Source: Parcubacteria group bacterium (lineage in GTDB: Bacteria; Patescibacteriota; Minisyncoccia; Minisyncoccales; UBA10102). From it: a stretch of 9,651 nt of DNA. Positions 1-6,554 of this stretch are shown here, piece after piece; position 1 is the stretch's first letter, and every line of letters begins with the position of its first letter. The stretch is from NCBI GenBank assembly GCA_016188735.1, contig JACPHF010000019.1, forward strand, positions 1 to 9,651. Reading direction: 5' to 3'. The notes under the pieces are model-generated. The model saw only the letters and a list, made by a program, of their open reading frames with translations. It was not told the origin of the DNA and searched no databases. Made by a program: the position numbers and the translations under genes.

Positions 1-12
1 AACGAGACGCAT
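1..12 (-). CDS. 5' end of an unidentified gene leaving the window
   Basis: An ATG at 12-10 is followed by three sense codons (M-R-L-V) before the sequence ends. It is preceded by a near-ideal Shine-Dalgarno GGAGG (19-23) with a 6-nt spacer, the best-placed ribosome-binding site in the window. A candidate promoter lies just upstream (36-64), so this may be the first gene of a new transcript rather than a continuation of the rmuC operon. Four residues give no hint of the product. Confidence 0.6.
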
Positions 13-35
13 TTCTTTCCTCCAGCCCAAGGCTG

Positions 36-64
36 ATTATTGCTCCTGTGTCAAGGAGCGTAAA
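36..64 (-). promoter_or_regulatory. Candidate sigma70-type promoter with an inverted repeat in the spacer
   Basis: On the minus strand, TTTACG (59-64, 4/6 match to TTGACA) is followed after 17 nt by AATAAT (36-41, 5/6 match to TATAAT). The spacer is almost entirely the inverted repeat GCTCCT-TGACAC-AGGAGC (42-59), with 6-bp arms and a 6-nt loop. It has no downstream T-run, so it is not a normal terminator. A second small hairpin (AGCC-TTG-GGCT, 24-34) lies between the promoter and the GGAGG of the outgoing gene. The placement suits a repressor or MerR-like activator site, but that is inference. Confidence 0.4.
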
Positions 65-91
65 GATATTATGAGCGCTTACATTCTCTTG

Positions 92-1141
92 TCAAACCGC
101 CCATTCGTCTTTTTCGGGGCCCTGGATCTCGGCTGCCTTGATGTCTCCCGACTGGCCCGTGATCTTCAGAACATCCTTATCAATCTTCCCCAGCTCCCGG
201 TACGCCGTGTTGTACGCGTTTACGGTCGTGCCCAAATGCCCTCCGAGTTTCTGCATGTAGGTTTCATGACTCACGATATGCCGTCCCAGATCTTCCACGC
301 GCTTCCTGATTTCCTTGGTTGATTCTTCTATCTGCAAGGCCCGAAGCCCCTGGAGCACGGTCTGCAGGTACGCCAGGAACGACGTGGGAGAGACGATGAT
401 GACCTTTTTCTGGAACGCGTACTGGATAAGATCTTTTGCCTCAATGGCTCCCACCTTATTGATGAGCACGTCGTAGAACACGGCTTCGGAAGGTATGAAC
501 ATGAAGGCGAAATCCAGGGTCCCCTCTTCCGGCTTCACGTATTTTGATGTCTCGTCAATGCGATTCTTCAGGTCCTGCCTGAAGAGCTTTTCAAATTCCT
601 CTTTTCCTCCCCGCTCTCTGGCTTCTGTCATGCGGTTGTAGTTTTCCAAAGAGAACTTGGAGTCCACCGGAATCACCTTATCCTGAACGATGATTGCGGC
701 GTCAACCGCGGTCCCGTCCTTAAACGCGTACTGCAGCCGAAACGCTCCCGGGGGCAGGACGTTCTTGAGCACCGTTTCCAAATAGTACTCTCCCAGCACC
801 CCCCTTTGCTTTGGATTCTGAAGAATATCCTGTAAGGATTGCAGCTGATCCGCGAAATTCACCACCTGCTTATTCGTCTCGTCCAGACGTGTCAGGCGCT
901 CGGTAACGTCCCTGATAATCTTGGACGATTCCGTGAACTGGGTCGTCAAAGACCGGTGAAGCAGCTGGGAGGATTCTGCCATCTTTGCGTCCATGGTCTT
1001 TGCCAACTCGTGCATCTGCTGGGAAAGCAGTGCCATGGCAGAATCATCTTTCTTTCCCGAGCCGCGCTGAAGCACGGCAAACAGAAGAAAGCTTGTGACA
1101 AGGATCAGCGCGCCAAAAAGAATGAGAACTATGGTATTCAT
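92..1141 (-). CDS. rmuC: RmuC-family DNA recombination/maintenance protein
   Basis: A 349-residue RmuC-family protein. The family limits DNA inversions at short inverted repeats and has a predicted PD-(D/E)xK-like nuclease fold; its biochemistry is poorly known. A hydrophobic N-terminal segment (about residues 3-24) should anchor it in the membrane. A predicted coiled coil (about 35-110) follows, then the RmuC core: RGVLGEYYLE at 113-122, D147, and VDSKFSLENY at 159-168, supplying candidate catalytic E118, D160 and K162. Also present are the family block MFIPSEAVFY (214-223) and SPTSFLAYL (251-259). The ATG start fits the membrane anchor. Oddly, the strong GAGGAGGGG (1161-1169) lies 19 nt upstream of this ATG, too far for normal use, and no start codon lies between them in frame. 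The gene follows the exchanger by 26 nt and is probably co-transcribed with it. Confidence 0.93.
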   Translation of the reverse strand: MNTIVLILFGALILVTSFLLFAVLQRGSGKKDDSAMALLSQQMHELAKTMDAKMAESSQLLHRSLTTQFTESSKIIRDVTERLTRLDETNKQVVNFADQLQSLQDILQNPKQRGVLGEYYLETVLKNVLPPGAFRLQYAFKDGTAVDAAIIVQDKVIPVDSKFSLENYNRMTEARERGGKEEFEKLFRQDLKNRIDETSKYVKPEEGTLDFAFMFIPSEAVFYDVLINKVGAIEAKDLIQYAFQKKVIIVSPTSFLAYLQTVLQGLRALQIEESTKEIRKRVEDLGRHIVSHETYMQKLGGHLGTTVNAYNTAYRELGKIDKDVLKITGQSGDIKAAEIQGPEKDEWAV

Positions 1142-1167
1142 GCTGATTTCACGGTACCATCCCCTCC

Positions 1168-2154
1168 TCAGGGGGTAAAGCCGAAGAATCGCAGGATCTG
1201 GTGATGGAATAATTCCGCGGTCAGGAATGTCGCATACAAAAATAAGAGGATGAGCGCCTCCCCTTTTGTCACCTTTCTGTCCGATCTGACAAACAGAAAG
1301 AAGAAGAGCGAGGACACGACAAGGAAGATGCGGGCAATGACAAAGGGAGAGAATTCGCTTATCTCAATGGGATTGATAAGGGCCACGGTGCCCAGCACGA
1401 GCGTCGTGATGACAATGACAGAACCCATGAGCTCTCCCAGCACCACCCGGTACAGCCCCTTCTTGGCCGCGGTTATGCCGAAATACAATTCCGGCAGCGA
1501 GCTTCCCAGGCCAATCACGAGAATGCCGACGATCGGAATCGGAACGCTTAAGGAAACCGCAAAGAACTTGGCCGCAAGCACCACTCCTTCGGCAGACAGA
1601 AGCATGAGAAGAATACAAAGCGTCATTTCCGCGCCAGTCAGCAGAAAGTGCCTGAATCTTCGCACGGGTTCCTCCTCTTTCTGATGATTGAATATGGCCG
1701 GATGCTCTTTTCTTTTTGAAAACAGCCAGAATGAATATAGGAGGAACGTGAGAATCAGCAAGAAGCCGTCTCCCCTTCCCAGGGATCCGTCCATGACGAG
1801 CACAATGGGAAGCACGGCTATTGCGATGGTGATGAGAGAAGAAATCTGGATGAGATTGCTGAGCGTGGAAAGATTTTTGCCGAGAAGTCCGGTAAGGGCA
1901 GCTACGAGCGTCAGATCAATGACGCTGTTCCCCATCACATCCCCGAACGAAAGTTCCGGAATATCGTGGAGCGCCGAGGAGATGCCGACGAACATGTTCG
2001 GGATGGAGCTTGCTATTGCCATAACGAAAAAAGCGATGACGAATTCCCGCCACCTGAGATAGCGGGCGATGAATATGATGTTTTTGACGATGCGGTTTGC
2101 CGCCAAAAACAGCAAAACTCCGGAACCAAGCAAGAGAAAAAAATACGGAATCAT
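1168..2154 (-). CDS. CaCA-superfamily (sodium/calcium exchanger-like) membrane antiporter, divergent ion site
   Basis: A 328-residue polytopic membrane protein with two homologous halves separated by a charged loop (about 145-168), the inverted-repeat design of cation/Ca2+ exchangers. Alpha repeat 1 includes ASSIPN (48-53) and GDVMGNS (71-77). Alpha repeat 2 includes GLGSSLPEL (215-223) and GELMGSV (240-246). Against the archaeal exchanger NCX_Mj, my by-eye alignment keeps one of the four key ion ligands (E222 for E213). The others are replaced: N53 for E54, S77 for N81, V246 for D240. Family membership is clear, but the ion carried is uncertain. The ATG overlaps the P-type ATPase stop codon (ATGA), and no Shine-Dalgarno is visible, so translation is probably coupled. 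Joint expression with a cation pump suggests ion homeostasis at the membrane. Confidence 0.85.
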   Translation of the reverse strand: MIPYFFLLLGSGVLLFLAANRIVKNIIFIARYLRWREFVIAFFVMAIASSIPNMFVGISSALHDIPELSFGDVMGNSVIDLTLVAALTGLLGKNLSTLSNLIQISSLITIAIAVLPIVLVMDGSLGRGDGFLLILTFLLYSFWLFSKRKEHPAIFNHQKEEEPVRRFRHFLLTGAEMTLCILLMLLSAEGVVLAAKFFAVSLSVPIPIVGILVIGLGSSLPELYFGITAAKKGLYRVVLGELMGSVIVITTLVLGTVALINPIEISEFSPFVIARIFLVVSSLFFFLFVRSDRKVTKGEALILLFLYATFLTAELFHHQILRFFGFTP

Positions 2155-4403
2155 CGGTCTAATCTAATGAATATCCATTTCGCAAGCTCGATCAATGCGA
2201 TGTTCGCGATCCCCAAAAGTGCCAGAAGCATCCAGTCAAAGAACCGGAGCGGCACAAGGCCGAAAACCTCCTGCATGAACGGCACATACACGGGAATCGT
2301 GAAGAGAAACATTCCCAAGAGCACGCTTGCAGACAAAAACCCGTTATCAAAAGGATTGTACTCCCAGATGTTCTTGCGAAGATTCTTGCATGAGAATATG
2401 AAAAGCAGGGAGTCGATGCCGAGACCCGCGAATACGAGCGTCCGCACGTGCTCCAAAGAAACCGACTGGTACAGGAAGAACCAGAGGAATAGGCCGAGCA
2501 AGAGCAGGTCGGTGATGATGCCGATGAAGAATATGATGAATCGCATTTCAGAAGTGAGAAGCAGGGACCGTTTCTTTTCGGGAGCGCGCTCCATGACCGA
2601 GGGGTCTGTTTTCTCAAAGGCGAGCGCTAACGCGGGAACGCCGTCCCCTATGACGTTGATCCATAAGATCTGAAGGGCGGTGATGGGGAGCGGAAAGCCG
2701 AGCGTGAGGAAGCTGCCGATGAGGATGGTTTCCGTAAAGGATCCTGAGAGCAGATACGTTATCACTTTTCGTATGTTATCCACAATACCCCGCCCTTCCC
2801 TGATGGCGGCCGGAATGATTTTAAAATCGTCTCCCAGGAGAACAAGGTCGGCCACTTCTTTCGCAATATCGGTTCCGGATCCCAAGGCAATCCCAATATC
2901 TGCTTTCTTGAGGGCCGGCGAGTCGTTGACCCCGTCTCCGGTCATCGCGATGACATCTCCTTTGGCCTGCCACGCTTCAACGATTCTGAGCTTGTGGTTT
3001 GGTTCCACGCGGGCATAGACGAAAAGATTGTCCAGGCGTTTTACAAGCTGCTCATCGGAAAGTTTTTCAAGCTCCTCTCCATCAATGCAGTTGCCGTCTT
3101 CTGCGGGAATACGGAGTTCTTTCGCCACCGCCTGGGCCGTGAAGAGATGATCTCCGGTTACGATGATGGTTCTGATGCCGGCCTGTTTGGCCGATGCTAT
3201 CGCCTCTTTTGCTCCTTTTCTCAGTGGATCTTTCAGACCGATAAGTCCCGCGAAGATAAGATCCCTGATCTCTTCCTTTGCCGCTTTCGCGGGTATGACA
3301 TCCAATTCGCTCGCCCTGAGTTCCTTGAAAGCGAATCCGATGACGCGAAGACCTTTGCCCGCGAGCTCCCGTATCTTCGTTTCCAGCCGATCTTTTTCTC
3401 CTTTGGTTCCCTGCGAGATTTCAAGAAGGGCATCCGGAGCCCCCGAGACGTACATGACAAGACCCCCATCCTTTCTGTGCAGGCTTCCCACGTACTTTTC
3501 CTGATGGGTGAACGGGATACGCAATACGACGGGATACTGCTTTTCCAGTTGATCTTTGAAGAGCCCCGCTTCCATGCTAGCTTCCAGAAGCGCCCGTTCG
3601 GTGGGACGGCCCACGATCGTGCGTTCTTGGAACATCGCTTCCGGATTTTCCACGAAGGCTTCGTTTGCCAGAGCCGCTATCGTAAGGACCGATTCGCGGT
3701 CTCCTTTGACGGAAAAGATTTCCTCCACTTCCATGCGGCCTTCGGTGAGCGTAAGGGTTTTGTCCGTGGCAATGACGGTGGTAGATCCCAGCGTCTCAGC
3801 CGAGGTGAGTCTTCGCACCAAGCCGCGCTTTCGCAGAATACGCTGCATGCCCAGGGCCAGCACGATGGTGATGGCAAGCGGCAAACCTTCCGGAACCGCT
3901 GCGACGGCCACCGCAACCGCGACGAGAAACATTTCTGTCAGATTCTGGTTCGTGAATACGCCTTGCGCAAACAATACGGCAGCGGCAACTGCCACCATAA
4001 GGCTTATGACCCAGGAAAAGGTGGCAAGTTTTTGCTGATAAGGGGTCTTCTCTTCATGAATGTTTCCCAGCGAAGAAGCGATGTTCCCGAGTTCCGTGCG
4101 AAGGCCGGTTTCAACAACAATGGCTTTCCCGTTTCCTTCCTCTACCATGGTGCCCATGTATACCATGGAATTCCGGTCGGCCAGCGAAGCTTCCTTGGAA
4201 ACCGGCTCCGGAGTTTTGGAAGAAGCAAGCCATTCGCCGGTCAGGACGGCTTCATTCACCCGCAATCCGATGCTTTCAATAATGCGGGCGTCGGCTGCGA
4301 CATTGCTGCCCGGCTTCAAGAGCACAATGTCTCCCGGAACCAATTCTTTCTGGAAGATTTCTTTCTCGCGACCCGAACGCATGACCTGGGCCTTAAACTG
4401 CAA
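2151..4403 (-). CDS. P-type (P2-like) cation-transporting ATPase, main part downstream of a frameshift
   Basis: An open frame of 750 codons (from TTG at 4403; first ATG at 4382) holding nearly all of a P2-type ATPase: actuator domain (residues about 1-125, LTGEW at 54-58), M3-M4 (about 130-183, PEGLP 171-175), phosphorylation site D214 in DKTLTLT, nucleotide domain (SGAPD 320-324), KDPLR (391-395), VTGD (415-418), TGDGVND (488-494) and M5-M10 (from about 548). The missing M1-M2 and N-terminus are encoded in another frame at 4316-4735. The lesion is at about 4403. Oddities: DKTLT where the family has DKTGT, TGEW for TGES, NVIGDG in M6 where SERCA-type pumps have N-x-x-T-D. The body of the frame has no stops, so the break is recent, a sequencing error, or bypassed. 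SERCA/PMR1-like features suggest Ca2+ or another divalent ion. It overlaps the exchanger by 4 nt. Confidence 0.85.
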   Translation of the reverse strand: MQFKAQVMRSGREKEIFQKELVPGDIVLLKPGSNVAADARIIESIGLRVNEAVLTGEWLASSKTPEPVSKEASLADRNSMVYMGTMVEEGNGKAIVVETGLRTELGNIASSLGNIHEEKTPYQQKLATFSWVISLMVAVAAAVLFAQGVFTNQNLTEMFLVAVAVAVAAVPEGLPLAITIVLALGMQRILRKRGLVRRLTSAETLGSTTVIATDKTLTLTEGRMEVEEIFSVKGDRESVLTIAALANEAFVENPEAMFQERTIVGRPTERALLEASMEAGLFKDQLEKQYPVVLRIPFTHQEKYVGSLHRKDGGLVMYVSGAPDALLEISQGTKGEKDRLETKIRELAGKGLRVIGFAFKELRASELDVIPAKAAKEEIRDLIFAGLIGLKDPLRKGAKEAIASAKQAGIRTIIVTGDHLFTAQAVAKELRIPAEDGNCIDGEELEKLSDEQLVKRLDNLFVYARVEPNHKLRIVEAWQAKGDVIAMTGDGVNDSPALKKADIGIALGSGTDIAKEVADLVLLGDDFKIIPAAIREGRGIVDNIRKVITYLLSGSFTETILIGSFLTLGFPLPITALQILWINVIGDGVPALALAFEKTDPSVMERAPEKKRSLLLTSEMRFIIFFIGIITDLLLLGLFLWFFLYQSVSLEHVRTLVFAGLGIDSLLFIFSCKNLRKNIWEYNPFDNGFLSASVLLGMFLFTIPVYVPFMQEVFGLVPLRFFDWMLLALLGIANIALIELAKWIFIRLDR

Positions 4404-4735
4404 GATTTCTGCGCCCGATACTCCTGCACATGGCTGATGGCGGCGTTGAACAAAAGCGCCGCGGTAATGACGATGGTGTTCGTGTACTCCTTCAGGAACA
4501 GGGTGACAAGAGCCGCGGCAAGGAGGATAAAGATGAGCGGGCTCTTGAACTGACGAAGGAATATGATCGCGTGCGAAGAGGGTTTTTCTTCGGGAAGCTT
4601 GTTCTCTCCGCTCTGCTTTCTGCGTTTTTCAACTTCTTCTTCGCCAAGTCCCGCCAAAACGCTTGTTTCAAGCTTGCGCTCGGTTTCCTGCCATGAAAGC
4701 GCGTGCCATTGAATATGTCCTGAAGATGAGTTCAT
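4316..4735 (-). CDS. N-terminal fragment of the frameshifted P-type ATPase (M1-M2)
   Basis: The ATG at 4735 has a GAGG (4741-4744) 5 nt upstream and opens the cation-ATPase N-terminal domain: HALSWQE (11-17), GLGEEEVEKRRKQSGENKLP, then M1 (about 61-79) and M2 (about 83-98) and VQEYRAQKS ending at residue 111. Beyond this the frame gives 28 unrelated residues and stops at 4316. The adjoining frame resumes family sequence at LQFKAQVM (from 4403). A single added base would rejoin them as AQKS-LQFKAQ. Compared from memory with PMR1-like proteins, the joined product would still lack about 7 residues at this turn, so a deletion of about 22 nt fits better than loss of one base. No slippery heptamer is visible at the junction, so programmed frameshifting is unlikely. 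As it stands this fragment is not a working pump. Confidence 0.75.
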   Translation of the reverse strand: MNSSSGHIQWHALSWQETERKLETSVLAGLGEEEVEKRRKQSGENKLPEEKPSSHAIIFLRQFKSPLIFILLAAALVTLFLKEYTNTIVITAALLFNAAISHVQEYRAQKSCSLRPRSCVRVARKKSSRKNWFRETLCS

Positions 4736-4740
4736 ATTCG

Positions 4741-4750
4741 CCTCATTATA
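4741..4750 (-). promoter_or_regulatory. Perfect -10 box and RBS of the P-type ATPase gene
   Basis: On the minus strand a perfect TATAAT (4745-4750) is directly followed by GAGG (4741-4744), then CGAAT and the ATG. A transcript from this -10 would begin near 4738, only about 3 nt before the ATG, making a nearly leaderless mRNA that excludes the GAGG. The -35 region is poor (TTTCAA, 4768-4773, 17-nt spacer) and lies within the upstream terminator hairpin. If the TATAAT is not used, the GAGG could serve on read-through transcripts from the tRNA. Confidence 0.45.
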
Positions 4751-4754
4751 TACG

Positions 4755-4778
4755 AAAAAACGGCTTATTGAAACCGTT
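4755..4778 (-). terminator. Intrinsic terminator after tRNA-Glu
   Basis: On the minus strand AACGGTTT (4778-4771), loop CAAT, and AAGCCGTT (4766-4759) form an 8-bp stem with one G-U pair. The stem runs into an uninterrupted T tract (stem TT plus TTTT, 4755-4758). It begins 8 nt after the encoded CCA of the tRNA, so it most likely ends the tRNA transcript and separates it from the transporter genes. Confidence 0.75.
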
Positions 4779-4786
4779 CTGTTCAT

Positions 4787-4864
4787 TGGTGCCGCTACCG
4801 GGATTTGAACCCGGGTTACATGGTTGAGAACCATGCGTCCTAGACCAGGCTAGACGATAGCGGC
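4787..4864 (-). tRNA. tRNA-Glu (anticodon CTC), CCA encoded
   Basis: A full cloverleaf can be folded by eye. Acceptor GCCGCTA (4864-4858) pairs perfectly with TAGCGGC. The D arm has GTCT/GGAC with an 11-nt loop. The anticodon stem is CATGG/CCATG around TTCTCAA, anticodon CTC (4828-4826). The variable region is 4 nt (TAAC), as in E. coli tRNA-Glu, and the T arm is CCGGG-TTCAAAT-CCCGG. Discriminator A is at 4790 and CCA at 4789-4787. The anticodon reads GAG, so a separate tRNA-Glu(TTC) is presumably encoded elsewhere. It sits between ftsI and the P-type ATPase with its own candidate promoter and terminator. Confidence 0.95.
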
Positions 4865-4872
4865 ATACTCGT

Positions 4873-4900
4873 ATCCTACCTTTAAACGTTAAAGGGTCAA
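4873..4900 (-). promoter_or_regulatory. Candidate promoter of tRNA-Glu, -35 overlapping the ftsI stop
   Basis: On the minus strand TTGACC (4895-4900, 5/6) and TAGGAT (4873-4878, 4/6) are separated by 16 nt. The predicted start, about 7 nt past the -10, falls at about 4866, two bases before the mature tRNA 5' end. The TGA in the -35 is the ftsI stop codon, so the promoter is nested in the coding end. The spacer is occupied by a palindrome (separate entry). Confidence 0.55.
4879..4895. repeat. 17-bp palindrome in the tRNA promoter spacer
   Basis: CCTTTAA-ACG-TTAAAGG on the plus strand: perfect 7-bp arms and a 3-nt centre. It fills the spacer between the -35 and -10 of the tRNA-Glu promoter and touches the last base of the -35. 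No T-run follows on either strand, so it is unlikely to be a terminator. Position and symmetry suggest a protein-binding operator, though an RNA hairpin at the end of ftsI mRNA is the alternative. Confidence 0.5.
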
Positions 4901-6552
4901 GGTTCAAAATCCGGAGGAATCTGGTAGTAGTCGATGATGTATTTGGCAAGGTCATGGAACACGGGAATTGCCGAGTATTCCGCAGTCCGCGTTTCGGGAT
5001 TGTTGATTTCCACCATAATCATGAATCTTGGATTGAAGGCGGGAGCGTATCCGATGAATGACTGAATGGTTCTGTCCGAGTACCCTGCCTTTGCAATGCC
5101 AAGGGCTGAATACGAAACCTGTGCGGTTCCGGTCTTTCCCGCAATATGGTAGCCCTCAATGCGGGCCCGTTTTCCGAATCCATCCTCAACAACAGAGACC
5201 AGCATTGAGGTAACCGTGGCCGCGGTCTCCTCACTCAGCACCCGCACGGGCTGCTTGCCGTGAGATTCCGTCATGGTCGGGCTCACCATCATCCCTTTAT
5301 TCGCAATCGCAGAGAACGCCTTGAGTATCTGCAGAGGAGTCATATCAATGCCCTGGCCGAACGCGGCCGTTGCAAAAGAAATAACATGGCCTTTTTGGAG
5401 TTCCTGGTTCACGGAGTAGACTTCTCCCGCAAGATCGATGCCTGTTTGCTCAAAGATGCCGAACCGCTTGATAAAATCCATGAAGTTCTGGTGGCCGAGC
5501 TGCTCCTCCGCGAATACGGCTCCCGTGTTGATGGAGAATTCCAGCACCTGGCGCATGGTCCGCACGCCGTAGTTCCGATTGTCGTAGTTCCTGATCGTTT
5601 CTCCCCCGCGCTCCAGGATTCCCTTGTCTTCATACGTGGTATCCGGGGTTACCTTTCCTTTTTCTATGGCTCCTGACATGGTAAGCGGCTTGAAAATGGA
5701 TCCGGGCTCAAAAAGTTTTTCCACGACGGGATTCTGAAATCGTTCCAGGTTGGATACCGATCCGAATTCGTTCGGATCAAAACTTGGAGCCGACGCCATG
5801 GCAAGAATCTTGCCCGTCGCAGGATCCATGACAATGATGCTCCCTTCTTTCGCTTCCAGATCCGCAACCGCTTTCTTCAAGAGAGCCTCTGCCTGGGCCT
5901 GAATATGATAGTCGAGGGTAAGGATAACGTCGGAGCCGTCTTTCACGGTGTCCTGCGGGGAAAACAGATAGCCTCCTGGGTTGGAATTGGTGGTTGCAAT
6001 CCCCTCTTTCCCCTCCAAAGACGAATTGTAGTATTCTTCGATGCCGTATTGGCCCTTTCCTTCCTGGTTTGTAAAGCCGAGAACGTGCGCGGCAAGGCTT
6101 CCCTGCGGATAGAAGCGGATCGCGTCTTCTCCCACGTAGACGCCCTTTATTTTTGCTTTTGCAACCAGATCTGCCTGCTCCACGGAAATGTTTTTCTGAA
6201 TGAGCTCGTAGAGACTCCCCTCTTCACTCATTTTTTCCGCAATTTTAGATTCCGGAACAGAAAGCAAAGAACCGAGCAGCTGTGCCGCTTGTTTCTTGTC
6301 TTCAATTTCAACCGGAGAGACGAATATAAAAGGAATCTTTCTGGTGGAAGCCAACGTATAGAGCGTGCCATCCTTGTCTTTCGCGAAAATCTGGCCCCGC
6401 TCCCCTTTCGCCAGAGAACTCAGGTTCTGCTGGCCCTGGGCCAGGGCCTTGTAAAATCCTTGGTTGACAATCTGGAGATATGCCAAGCGCCCGATAATGA
6501 CAATGGCGAGGAGCGTGACTCCTGCCATGAGTAATCGAATTTTCCACTGCAT
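4897..6552 (-). CDS. ftsI: Penicillin-binding protein / septal peptidoglycan transpeptidase FtsI
   Basis: A 551-residue class B penicillin-binding protein that cross-links septal peptidoglycan outside the membrane. A short cytoplasmic start leads into one membrane helix (about 6-27). The pedestal domain has an RGQIF motif (52-56) and the transpeptidase domain starts at about 210. All three active-site motifs are present: S285-I-F-K288 in EPGSIFKP (nucleophile S285), S340-I-N342, and K473-T-G475. The expected loop FGQGIDMTPLQ (398-408) is also present. The protein ends about 75 residues after KTG, with no PASTA domains. In the pedestal motif the usual RGxIxDRNG is altered to RGQIFAKDKDG. The ATG begins 2 nt after the ftsL stop with no clear ribosome-binding site, so coupling is likely. 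Position after mraZ-rsmH-ftsL supports FtsI rather than the elongation enzyme PBP2. Confidence 0.95.
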   Translation of the reverse strand: MQWKIRLLMAGVTLLAIVIIGRLAYLQIVNQGFYKALAQGQQNLSSLAKGERGQIFAKDKDGTLYTLASTRKIPFIFVSPVEIEDKKQAAQLLGSLLSVPESKIAEKMSEEGSLYELIQKNISVEQADLVAKAKIKGVYVGEDAIRFYPQGSLAAHVLGFTNQEGKGQYGIEEYYNSSLEGKEGIATTNSNPGGYLFSPQDTVKDGSDVILTLDYHIQAQAEALLKKAVADLEAKEGSIIVMDPATGKILAMASAPSFDPNEFGSVSNLERFQNPVVEKLFEPGSIFKPLTMSGAIEKGKVTPDTTYEDKGILERGGETIRNYDNRNYGVRTMRQVLEFSINTGAVFAEEQLGHQNFMDFIKRFGIFEQTGIDLAGEVYSVNQELQKGHVISFATAAFGQGIDMTPLQILKAFSAIANKGMMVSPTMTESHGKQPVRVLSEETAATVTSMLVSVVEDGFGKRARIEGYHIAGKTGTAQVSYSALGIAKAGYSDRTIQSFIGYAPAFNPRFMIMVEINNPETRTAEYSAIPVFHDLAKYIIDYYQIPPDFEP

Positions 6553-6554
6553 CG

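Noticed and set aside
42..59. Inverted repeat as terminator of rmuC
   Set aside because: The hairpin is followed by AATAATCAGCC on the minus strand and GTAAAG on the plus strand, with no T-run on either side.
4401..4410. Programmed -1 frameshifting in the P-type ATPase
   Set aside because: The junction reads AAATCTTGC on the minus strand with no X-XXY-YYZ slippery heptamer and no clear downstream pseudoknot. Apparent loss of about 7 codons also favours a deletion.
2994..4553. A 519-codon plus-strand open frame opposite the P-type ATPase
   Set aside because: It mirrors the codon structure of the ATPase on the other strand, has no recognisable domain, and crosses the frameshift and both ATPase fragments. 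It is an antisense shadow.
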